Origin: Pseudoxanthomonas koreensis | GTDB lineage: Bacteria > Pseudomonadota > Gammaproteobacteria > Xanthomonadales > Xanthomonadaceae | Direction of reading: 5' to 3' | Assembly (NCBI RefSeq): GCF_010093225.1 | Contig: NZ_PDWM01000027.1 | Location: forward strand, 1 to 42,719 | Length of the DNA: 42,719 bases | Shown here: positions 7,006 through 13,278 of the stretch, piece by piece | Position numbering within the stretch: the stretch's first letter is position 1 | Layout of the letters: every line of letters begins with the position of its first letter | Position numbers and translations under genes: made by a program | The notes under the pieces: model-generated | The model's database searches: none | Told to the model about the DNA's origin: nothing | The model's input: only the letters and a program-made list of their open reading frames with translations

Positions 7006-9174
7006 CTAGAACTTGCTGCCGTTGCGCAGCGTCAGGCCGCGCCATGCGCGGTCGCCGTTCTTGCCAACCTTGGTCGGTGCAAAGCCGCGATCCTGCAACC
7101 GCGACGTGAGCGCGCGGCGCGACAGCACATGCTCGCCATTCGTTTCGGCCCATCCCTCGTAGGCCATGTACAGCGCGCCAGACAACACGGTTCCCTTCCT
7201 GTCAACGACGCACATTTCTTCAAGGAACATGCCGATCACGTCGCTCTCCGTGCGGTATTCCTTCGTCGCTTCCACGATGACCTGCGGCAGTTTGATCTTG
7301 CTGTCGGTCAGGAACCGCCGTGCGCCAGCCACCGCCCACGCGAGAATGCCCTGTGCCTCAGCGCGCAGCTTGTTCCGCAGCTTTGGGTCTTGCTCGCTCT
7401 TGGGGATGGACTCTTCGAAGGGAATCAGCAGCAGACGCCGCCAAATGCCGCTGTCTGTGCCACGCACGATGGGCTTGTGGTTGGTGGTGAGCGCTAGCTT
7501 GTGCGTGGGGCTGAAGGTGAAGGGATGGCCGTAGAGCCTGCGCGCTGCAATCTGGTCGCCGCCGGTCATCGCCTTCACCAGTTCCTCGTCCAGCCGCCCA
7601 CCCTCGTTCGTCTCCGCAGTGGTCACGAATCGCTTGCCCTGCAACTTGGCTAGCTCCGTCTCGGAGTTGTTCTTTGCGCTCTTGGTCATGAGCAGTCCGC
7701 GCGGCGCGCTGTCGGCGTAGTCGCCAAGCACGTACTGCAATGCCTCTACCAGCGAGGTCTTGCCGTTCTCGCCACCGCCATACAACACCGCCAAATAGGG
7801 CGGATCGGTCAGGCCTGTCAGCCAGTAGCCCGCAAGCTGCTGCATGAAAGGCACCATTTCAGGATGGCCGCGGAAGATGCGATGCAGGAACGCCATCCAC
7901 GTAGGGCAGCCCGCCTCTGCGTCGTAGTCGTGTCCCGTGGTCTTGGTGATAAGCAGTTCCGGGTTCGCCGGCGTCAGCTTGCCCGTGCGCAGGTCCACGG
8001 CGCCGTTGTTGCAGCCGAGCAGGTAAGGATCGGAGTCGAACGAGTCAGCGCGCCGCTCCAACAGCGGTGCGGCCAGCTTTAGCGCGGCGTCAATCTTGCC
8101 GGCGTTCTCCGACTTATGCGCGTGCTTCCACAGTGCGTCGGCCTTGTCGCGGTCCTCGGTGGCGGCAGCTTCCTCGCGGATGATGCGGCCCAAGTCATAG
8201 AGCATCTTCTGTGCTGCGAGATTCGACGGGTGCCAGCGCACGCCGTCCCACACTAGCCATTCCATACCGGGCGCGTAGGCGAGACAGTCGCTAAAGCTGC
8301 GCTGCACACGGTAGGCGTTGCCTAGGTCGCTGAAAGGGCTAGCGTCGTCGTGCTGCCATTCGGCAGCCTCTTCCAGCAGGTTCTTGAACGACTTGGAACC
8401 CTGCCCCACAAGGTAGTCATCCAGTCCGGTCTTCTTGCTTCCGTCGCGTTCTACAAACGGCAGGCGCACGATGTAAGGCCGCGCACCCAGCAACGCCAGT
8501 TCCCGCGCAAGGGCGCTCTCCGCCTTCTTTACCTTGGGATTGGTCACGGCATCACTGTCGTAGCAGATATGCACGGTTCGCCCGTCCCACGCGAACTGCT
8601 CGAACATGGGCAGTAGTGGCGCGTCCTTCGATTTGAAGTTCCACACTCCGCCAAGGCCCACTGTCGGGAAGCCCTTCTTGGTAGCACAGGCAGCCTTCAA
8701 TTCGCCCTCAGTGATAACGAGCGGAATGGCAGGGTTGTCAGCGATGGTTCGCCAGGTTGTGCCCGTGGCCAGCGGCGGCAGGTAAAGCTCGTTCATGCTG
8801 CCCGCAGGCTGGGCATACCGCTGGGACTTGGCGTTAGTGAGCGCAGCGAAGCCCGTCTTGGTCGATTCCAAATAGCGGTAGCGGTAGAACTCCGTCTGCT
8901 GGCCGTCGAGATCGAAGTACGGAATCTTGAAGCCCGCGAAGTGCTTGGAGAGGTCGAGCGCCGCTGCGTCCTGCGCGGTGCATGGCAGTAGCCCCAGCGC
9001 GCGAGCGTCGTCAGCCGTCAGGGCTGACTCTGCCAGCTTGGTCAGCATTGCCGCCTTCAGATCGCCCGCCTTGCCAGCAGTGGCACGGCTGCGGCGCTTT
9101 GGCGGGGTGGCTTTCGGCTCGCCACTGTCATCCCTCACCGCGCGGATTCCCGCCTTGTTTCGTTGCGTGCTCAT
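7006..9174 (-). CDS. P4-type primase-helicase (DUF3854/Toprim + D5-like SF3 helicase)
   Basis: This is a 722-residue replication protein. The N-terminal third holds a DUF3854/Toprim-like domain: VITEGELKAACA near residues 153-164 (acidic E156), GVWNFKSK, and the acidic pair YDSD at 205-208. A D5_N-type linker follows, then a superfamily 3 helicase with Walker A GGGENGKTS at 466-474, LQGKRFVTTAETNEGGRLDE, the GGDQIAARRLYGHPFTFSP segment and KLALTTNHKP. Together these fit the phage/plasmid primase family typified by P4 alpha protein, which primes and unwinds at its own origin. The start ATG overlaps the stop of ORF148 by ATGA (9171-9174), so it is the third gene of the alpA operon. The stop lies about 135 bp from the iteron array. 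Confidence 0.92.
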   Translation of the reverse strand: MSTQRNKAGIRAVRDDSGEPKATPPKRRSRATAGKAGDLKAAMLTKLAESALTADDARALGLLPCTAQDAAALDLSKHFAGFKIPYFDLDGQQTEFYRYRYLESTKTGFAALTNAKSQRYAQPAGSMNELYLPPLATGTTWRTIADNPAIPLVITEGELKAACATKKGFPTVGLGGVWNFKSKDAPLLPMFEQFAWDGRTVHICYDSDAVTNPKVKKAESALARELALLGARPYIVRLPFVERDGSKKTGLDDYLVGQGSKSFKNLLEEAAEWQHDDASPFSDLGNAYRVQRSFSDCLAYAPGMEWLVWDGVRWHPSNLAAQKMLYDLGRIIREEAAATEDRDKADALWKHAHKSENAGKIDAALKLAAPLLERRADSFDSDPYLLGCNNGAVDLRTGKLTPANPELLITKTTGHDYDAEAGCPTWMAFLHRIFRGHPEMVPFMQQLAGYWLTGLTDPPYLAVLYGGGENGKTSLVEALQYVLGDYADSAPRGLLMTKSAKNNSETELAKLQGKRFVTTAETNEGGRLDEELVKAMTGGDQIAARRLYGHPFTFSPTHKLALTTNHKPIVRGTDSGIWRRLLLIPFEESIPKSEQDPKLRNKLRAEAQGILAWAVAGARRFLTDSKIKLPQVIVEATKEYRTESDVIGMFLEEMCVVDRKGTVLSGALYMAYEGWAETNGEHVLSRRALTSRLQDRGFAPTKVGKNGDRAWRGLTLRNGSKF

Positions 9175-9617
9175 CGGTACTCCGCGTCTTCGATCTCGGT
9201 GTGGGGGCGCATGTACATGACGCCGATGCCGACTACGTTTAGCCAGCTATGCGGCAGCCGAGTGGCGATCAATCCGTGCGTTGCTGCCCAAGCCGCATGG
9301 CTCTCGAACGGCAGCGATGACTCGTGGTGCATCCAGCCCTCGAACTCCGGGCTGAACGGGTGCGCAACGATTGCCATGGGCAGGTATTCGCCGTAGTGCC
9401 ACTTGCGGAAGTACTGCGCGCGGTGCAGGTGCGGCCGATTCGCGTCATCTTCGATTTCCTTCAGCGCCTGCCGCATGCTGTCCGGCGGCGTAGCGGGCCG
9501 ACCGATTCGCAGCTCCTCCAGCGTGAACCGACGCGAGTGGGGAACGGTTTGCCAGCCCCTTGAGTACGCGAATTGCTTGTCGTGTCCGTAGGGATACGGT
9601 GGGCGGAAGTGGCTCAT
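9171..9617 (-). CDS. Unknown 148-residue protein (ORF148)
   Basis: I do not recognise this protein. The start ATG (9617-9615) overlaps the last base of the alpA stop codon (TGATG), and its stop overlaps the primase-helicase start by ATGA. It is therefore firmly embedded in a translationally coupled operon. The product is rich in His, Tyr, Trp and Pro (SHFRPPYPYGHDKQFAYSRGW at the N-terminus, FRKWHYGEYLP, WMHHESSLPFESHAAW), with no signal peptide or membrane helix. The coupling suggests an accessory role in replication or its control. A longer frame reaching 9734 exists, but it runs through alpA in another frame and has no reason to be used. Confidence 0.75.
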   Translation of the reverse strand: MSHFRPPYPYGHDKQFAYSRGWQTVPHSRRFTLEELRIGRPATPPDSMRQALKEIEDDANRPHLHRAQYFRKWHYGEYLPMAIVAHPFSPEFEGWMHHESSLPFESHAAWAATHGLIATRLPHSWLNVVGIGVMYMRPHTEIEDAEYR

Positions 9618-9979
9618 CAGTCGTGACCCCGCGACTTCCTGCGCGACGGCGCGGCCATCTCCCCGGTCCAGCGGGCTTTGTTCCTGTTCGAGACGCGGTC
9701 GGCTACCTGCGGAACCGTTTCGTCGGACGCCCATTGGGCGCGCCCACGGATTTCTGCACTCGGCTGGGCAGCTTCGCGCTGCTGCTCGATCCAGTCCTTT
9801 ACGTCCTGGCGGTTGTACATCAGCCGCATGCCGAGGCCGAAGCGGAACCAGCGTGGTCCCGCGCCATGCACGCGCCAGCGGCGCAGGGTTTCGACGGTGA
9901 CGCCGAGCTGCTCGGCAACTTCCTGCTGCGACATGTAGTCGTGCAGCAGAGGCTTCTGATCAAGATCGTCGATAGACAT
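9617..9979 (-). CDS. AlpA-like MerR-fold DNA-binding regulator/excisionase
   Basis: The 120-residue protein has an N-terminal winged helix of the AlpA/excisionase (HTH_17) type: YMSQQEVAEQLGVTVETLRRW at about residues 15-35, followed by a basic wing (PRWFRFGLGMRLMYNRQDVKDWIEQQ). The C-terminal third is polar and probably disordered (RRKSRGHD end). Such proteins act as transcriptional activators of integrase genes or as excisionases in P4-like and integrative elements. The start ATG at 9979 follows GGAGGA. It is the first gene of a coupled operon with ORF148 and the primase-helicase. A nested inverted repeat (9989-10033) lies directly before it, which suggests autoregulation. Confidence 0.85.
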   Translation of the reverse strand: MSIDDLDQKPLLHDYMSQQEVAEQLGVTVETLRRWRVHGAGPRWFRFGLGMRLMYNRQDVKDWIEQQREAAQPSAEIRGRAQWASDETVPQVADRVSNRNKARWTGEMAAPSRRKSRGHD

Positions 9980-9988
9980 ACCATCCTC

Positions 9989-10033
9989 CGATGAGTTGTG
10001 AATACACCACCATTTGTGGTGCGAGACTCATCG
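9989..10033. promoter_or_regulatory. Nested inverted repeats upstream of alpA operon
   Basis: Outer arms CGATGAGT (9989-9996) and ACTCATCG (10026-10033) enclose an inner repeat CACCAC-N5-GTGGTG (10005-10021). The ribosome site GGAGGA lies just inside (9983-9988), so the palindromes cover the expected promoter and leader. They could be an operator or an RNA hairpin occluding translation. Confidence 0.6.
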
Positions 10034-10047
10034 TCGGGTGGGGCTGC

Positions 10048-10074
10048 GGCGCGCGACGCGCACACTTGCGCGCC
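10048..10074. promoter_or_regulatory. Shared palindromic module upstream of alpA operon
   Basis: This is the second copy of the GGCGCGCGACGC-N6-TTGCGCGCC module (see 6269-6295). Immediately beyond it, TAATCGCCACAAAACC (10079-10094) resembles TAGTCGCCACCAAACC (6592-6607) in the origin region, so more than one upstream motif is shared within the element. Confidence 0.55.
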
Positions 10075-10128
10075 CTAAGTAATCGCCACAAAACCTAATG
10101 CAAGGTGGCTCGTCGTAGGAGGAGCCTA

Positions 10129-10160
10129 GAAAAAGCAGGACTGCGAGCGAAGCCTGCTTT
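10129..10160 (-). terminator. Intrinsic terminator of the int-ORF287 operon
   Basis: On the minus strand AAAGCAGG (10160-10153) pairs with CCTGCTTT (10139-10132) across a 13-nt loop and is followed by more T residues. It lies about 40 bp after the ORF287 stop. Confidence 0.65.
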
Positions 10161-10199
10161 CTGGCTGCGCCCAAAAACCCGCCAGCGGCCTGCCGCTAG

Positions 10200-11063
10200 C
10201 TAGGCGCGCTTACCCCGGCGGGCCTTCAAGCCCAATGACACCATGCCATTGTCAATTCGATCCTTCAGCGTGCGCCGGTCCATGTGGTGTATAGCGGCGA
10301 ACTCCGCCCGCGCTGCATTCTCTAGTTTGCTCTGTGTGGCATAGCTGCCAGCGTTCTCTCGCTCGAAATCGCCGCGAAAGCGTAGCCATACGTTGCGGTA
10401 CCAGTCTTGCGCTGGATCAGTCTTCCACTGGCCGGGATTAGTCTTTTGCTGCGCATCCGCAAGTTTGACGCGCTCCGGCGCAAGGGCTCCGTCGAGCTTG
10501 GCTGTACGTATAGCTGCAATTCTCCGCAGCGCGCTTGCGCTCGCCGCGTTGCCTTGTGCGGCAGCTTGCGCTGCCCAATAGCGCAGCAGCACCCGCACTG
10601 CATCGCGCTTGTACTGACCAGCCTTGTCATCCCCATCGAAACGATAGATCAACTCTGAGCCATGGCCGTTATCAGCTAGGCGCTTCAGCCGGCTGTATTG
10701 GTCCACGTGAAGCCGCCGCTCAATATCGTTCAGAGCTTCAAGCTTTGACACCGGCTTGGCAGAGAACTTCCGCATGGCCTGCACCGCTTTGGCGACATAC
10801 TTGCTTAGCTCGGCAGCGTCTTGCTCCAGTTGCTCCCGCTGCTTTGGGTCTTCAGTCTCCGCAGCATCCAGCCGCAACACTCCTTCGAGCGCCTTCAGCA
10901 GCAGCCACCACGGCTTGTCGCCAGCACCTTCTGCGGCCGCCAGCACAACCTGTTCGGCAGTCATATGGTCGTGCCAATCCGGTCCAGCAATCTGGTCGGC
11001 GTAATCCGCCAGATCACGCTCCGCGACCTCCAATGCCTCCAACGCCCGTTGCTTGGTAGTCAT
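10200..11063 (-). CDS. Unknown 287-residue protein downstream of integrase (ORF287)
   Basis: I do not recognise this protein. Its ATG overlaps the integrase stop (ATGA, 11060-11063), so it is coupled to int. The sequence is helical and charged throughout, with a likely coiled segment around residues 65-110 (LRLDAAETEDPKQREQLEQDAAELSKYVAKAVQAM) and a basic C-terminus (MVSLGLKARRGKRA). The region AEFAAIHHMDRRTLKDRIDNGM looks like a short helix-turn-helix, as if choosing DNA or recruiting other proteins, but this is weak. Coupling to the integrase suggests a recombination-directionality or regulatory role. No membrane span or enzyme motif is visible. Confidence 0.75.
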   Translation of the reverse strand: MTTKQRALEALEVAERDLADYADQIAGPDWHDHMTAEQVVLAAAEGAGDKPWWLLLKALEGVLRLDAAETEDPKQREQLEQDAAELSKYVAKAVQAMRKFSAKPVSKLEALNDIERRLHVDQYSRLKRLADNGHGSELIYRFDGDDKAGQYKRDAVRVLLRYWAAQAAAQGNAASASALRRIAAIRTAKLDGALAPERVKLADAQQKTNPGQWKTDPAQDWYRNVWLRFRGDFERENAGSYATQSKLENAARAEFAAIHHMDRRTLKDRIDNGMVSLGLKARRGKRA

Positions 11064-12499
11064 GCCTTGGCCCTCCGCTTCATGGGCACTACGTTGCTAG
11101 GCTGCGGCGGCGCCAGCGGTGCATCCCGCAGCGTTTCAAACCGCGCCCACCACTTCTGCAGCGCTTCGCGCTTCTCGTCGATGTAGTCCCATTTGTTGTA
11201 GTTCTTGCCACCTACGCTGCTGTCCACGTGGTTTAACACGCGGTCGCGGTACTCCTTTGGCACGCGCGCAGCAGCCATGCCGGTTTCCACAGTGCGGCGC
11301 AGATCGTGGGGTGTGAACTTCTCCATGCCGATGCGTGGCAGTAGCTCGGCCGAGATAGCGTTGAGCCGCCGATCGATGCGGTGATAGTCCAAGCTGCCGC
11401 CCTTGTTGGCTCCGGGGAACACGAACTTGCCGCCACCGCTGGTTTCCTTAAGCTGCCGCAGCAGCGCAACGGCCGGCTCAATCAGGGGCAGCATGTGTTC
11501 CCGCTTGTTCTTGACGCGGGCGACGGGCAGCACGATATGCCCCTCATCTAGATCGACTTCGCGCCAGCGCAGCGCCGTTATCTCTTGGATGCGGCAGCCC
11601 GTCATGGCGATAAGGCGAAGCACCTGCGCCATATCACCGTCTAGATGCGGATGCCGCCATGCGTACCGCTGCCGCCCTTCGGGGCGTGGCCTTGTTAGGT
11701 AGCCATCCGGGTCCGTCAGCCGCCAGAACACCCGGAACTCTCGGCCAGTCTGCAAAGCGCGGTCGCGTGGCGGCACCTTCCACCTGGGCAGACGCACAGC
11801 CGGGTTGCTGTTGTACGGGATCAGCTCGGCGTCCACCGCAAACGAATAGATCTTGCCGATCAACGCGGTGCGGGCGTTGGCCTCGGCAGCACGCGGCGGT
11901 ATGCCGTGCTTGCGGTCGCCGGTGGCGATGGCCCTTAGCTCCGCCTTGATCTCCTCTCGGGTCAGGTCTTTCGCCTTGCGTGTGCCCACCCACGGGATAA
12001 GCCAGTTGTTGATGCGTCGCTCGTCCTCTTTCCAGCTGCGCTTGTGCAGCTTGGCGTGCTCTTCCATGTACCGCGTGGTCAGCTGCCCCATGTCGGCGTG
12101 CTTGGCGGCTTCGCGCTCGGCGGCAATGCGCTCGGCCTCGGCCTGCTGCCGCTGCTCACGTGGGGACAGCACCCGCACCGGCTGCTCGGTCACGCGTTGC
12201 TGCTGCAACTCGCCCTGGAGCATCACCACCTTGGCCCGCGCAGCTTCTAGGCTGCCGTAGCTGGGCTGAAAGGTGATGCCGATGTCCTTCCGTTTCTGGA
12301 TTCGCTTGCCGTGCTTGTCTAGCTCGTCCGCCGTGTAGCAGAACCGGAACGACTTATGCCCGCCCTTGGTGACGCACAGGGCCAGCCCCGGCGTTTGGGC
12401 GTCGCGCACTAGGTAGTCGCGCTGCGGGTCGGGCGGCAGGGCGGCCAGCGCCTTGGCCGTGAAGGCGAACTGGCGCTGCTGAGGGGCTTGCTTGGACAT
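11060..12499 (-). CDS. P4-type tyrosine integrase
   Basis: This site-specific recombinase of 479 residues inserts and excises the element at tRNA-Asn. The N-terminus has the DUF4102-like arm-binding layout (VRDAQTPGLALCVTKGGHKSFRF), then a helical SAM-like core-binding domain (residues about 138-235), and a C-terminal catalytic domain. Catalytic residues can be read as R303 (TGCRIQEI), K330 or K332 (RVKNKREH), H398 and R401 (HDLRRT), H424 (LNHVD) and the nucleophile Y434 (GKNYNKW). All are present, so the enzyme looks functional. ATG 12499 follows GGAGACC. The gene lies about 220 bp from attR, and a nested palindrome and an AACCCGCC repeat fill the gap. Its stop overlaps ORF287. Confidence 0.95.
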   Translation of the reverse strand: MSKQAPQQRQFAFTAKALAALPPDPQRDYLVRDAQTPGLALCVTKGGHKSFRFCYTADELDKHGKRIQKRKDIGITFQPSYGSLEAARAKVVMLQGELQQQRVTEQPVRVLSPREQRQQAEAERIAAEREAAKHADMGQLTTRYMEEHAKLHKRSWKEDERRINNWLIPWVGTRKAKDLTREEIKAELRAIATGDRKHGIPPRAAEANARTALIGKIYSFAVDAELIPYNSNPAVRLPRWKVPPRDRALQTGREFRVFWRLTDPDGYLTRPRPEGRQRYAWRHPHLDGDMAQVLRLIAMTGCRIQEITALRWREVDLDEGHIVLPVARVKNKREHMLPLIEPAVALLRQLKETSGGGKFVFPGANKGGSLDYHRIDRRLNAISAELLPRIGMEKFTPHDLRRTVETGMAAARVPKEYRDRVLNHVDSSVGGKNYNKWDYIDEKREALQKWWARFETLRDAPLAPPQPSNVVPMKRRAKA

Positions 12500-12556
12500 T
12501 GCGCAGGGTCTCCGCTAGGTGGCTGTCGCACACCCAGCCGGTCCCGGCCATTCTAG

Positions 12557-12577
12557 AAAACCCGCCAGCAACCCGCC
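12557..12577 (+). repeat. 21-bp AACCCGCC repeat near attR
   Basis: AAAACCCGCC followed by AGCAACCCGCC; the exact complement is at 6511-6531 and a near-copy is at 3267-3287. It lies between the integrase start and attR, where arm-type integrase sites would be expected. Confidence 0.55.
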
Positions 12578-12582
12578 GGTGT

Positions 12583-12632
12583 GCCCCAATGGCTTGGTGC
12601 CATTGAGCACCAATGCTGCACCCATTTGGGGC
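12583..12632. promoter_or_regulatory. Nested inverted repeats between integrase and attR
   Basis: Outer arms GCCCCAATGG (12583-12592) and CCATTTGGGGC (12622-12632, one extra base) enclose inner arms TTGGTGC (12594-12600) and GCACCAA (12607-12613). The sequence lies upstream of int and could be an int operator or an accessory site for excision. It has the same nested design as the region before alpA, but a different sequence. Confidence 0.55.
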
Positions 12633-12719
12633 TATTTGGCAATGAAAACAATCACTTATATGATGACTGCGCCGGGAACCCTTGGCCAAACAACAGGTTG
12701 CGGCATAATGGCCGGCTTG

Positions 12720-12764
12720 CTGTTAATCAGGGGGTCGTTGGTTCGAGTCCAACTTCGGGCGCCA
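12720..12764 (+). other. attR: distal attachment site (tRNA-Asn 3' fragment)
   Basis: A perfect 45-bp copy of tRNA-Asn positions 3142-3186. It lacks the acceptor 5' strand and D-arm, so it is not a functional tRNA. The native chromosome resumes at 12765. Confidence 0.93.
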
Positions 12765-12770
12765 TATACG

Positions 12771-12801
12771 GAAAGGCCGCGAGCAATCGCGGCCTTTCTT
12801 C
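12771..12801 (+). terminator. Native tRNA-Asn terminator, displaced by integration
   Basis: AAAGGCCGCG (12772-12781) and CGCGGCCTTT (12788-12797) form a 10-bp perfect stem with a 6-nt loop and a CTTCTATTT tail, directly after attR. This is presumably where the tRNA transcript ended before the element arrived. It may also help to end the pilE operon from the other side. Confidence 0.7.
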
Positions 12802-12829
12802 TATTTCCGGCGGTTGTGTCGCGGCCCGC

Positions 12830-13264
12830 TCACCAGCATTCGGCCAGCGTCGCCGTCCCGCTTTCGGTCTTCAGGCCGGTGTTGCTGACCGACAGGTTGC
12901 CGCAACGGTCACTGGCCTGCGACGGCCGCGCGGTGGCGGTCAGCACCAGCGCCGTGGCGGTCTGGGTGCTGGCAGCCAGATCGTAGCGTGGCGTCGCCCC
13001 GGCCTCGCGCGGGGAAACCGCCACGGGCAGGGCGAAGCCGACATAGGTGTTGTTGACCGTGAAGTAGCGCTCGGCCATCTGCATGTACTCGACGATGTCG
13101 GCCTTGGCCTGTGCACGCCGCGACTTGCGGATCTGCTCCTGGTAGGAGGGCACCGCGATCGAGGCGAGGATCGCCACGACCGCCACCACGATCATCAGTT
13201 CGATCAGGGTGAAACCCCCAGCCACGCGCCTGGCGTTCCCGCTCAAGGTAATCGCGCTGTCCAT
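12830..13264 (-). CDS. pilE: Type IV pilin-like protein PilE (minor pilin)
   Basis: This type IV pilin-family protein is the last gene of the minor-pilin operon and probably joins the pilus or its priming complex. The start at 13264 has GGAGGGGG six bases upstream; an alternative ATG at 13282 would overlap the pilY1 stop (ATGA) and add six residues. The leader RRVAGG is followed by the PilD motif G|FTLIELMIVVAVVAILASIAVPSYQ. The globular part carries KADIVEYMQMAERYFTVNNTYVG, typical of PilE, and two C-terminal cysteines (DRCGNLSV and AECW) that likely form the D-region disulfide. The length of 144 residues fits PilE proteins. Order and strand match the xanthomonad fimT-pilVWXY1E cluster. Confidence 0.9.
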   Translation of the reverse strand: MDSAITLSGNARRVAGGFTLIELMIVVAVVAILASIAVPSYQEQIRKSRRAQAKADIVEYMQMAERYFTVNNTYVGFALPVAVSPREAGATPRYDLAASTQTATALVLTATARPSQASDRCGNLSVSNTGLKTESGTATLAECW

Positions 13265-13278
13265 GTGCCCCCTCCGGT

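Larger units (their letters stand above)
3187..12764. mobile_element. tRNA-Asn integrated satellite-like/replicative element, about 9.6 kb
   Basis: The element is bounded by the 45-bp tRNA repeats. It carries a P4-type integrase (11060-12499), an AlpA-like regulator (9617-9979), a primase-helicase (7006-9174), an iteron-like region (6451-6871), five unknown genes whose role is not clear, and ORF217, an unknown protein with a HEPN-like motif. No structural phage genes, conjugation genes or antibiotic-resistance genes are present. The integrase lies at the attR end, reading inward. The three genes nearest the tRNA run on the opposite strand and are visibly less GC-rich than the flanking chromosome. 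It resembles phage P4-like satellites in its integrase, AlpA and primase-helicase, but I see no P4 sid, delta or psu homologues. Confidence 0.88.

Noticed and set aside
12720-12764. Second tRNA-Asn gene
   Set aside because: It lacks the acceptor 5' strand, D-arm and half the anticodon arm; it is only the att repeat.
3187-12764. Complete prophage
   Set aside because: No terminase, portal, capsid, tail, holin or lysis gene is recognisable in the 9.6 kb.
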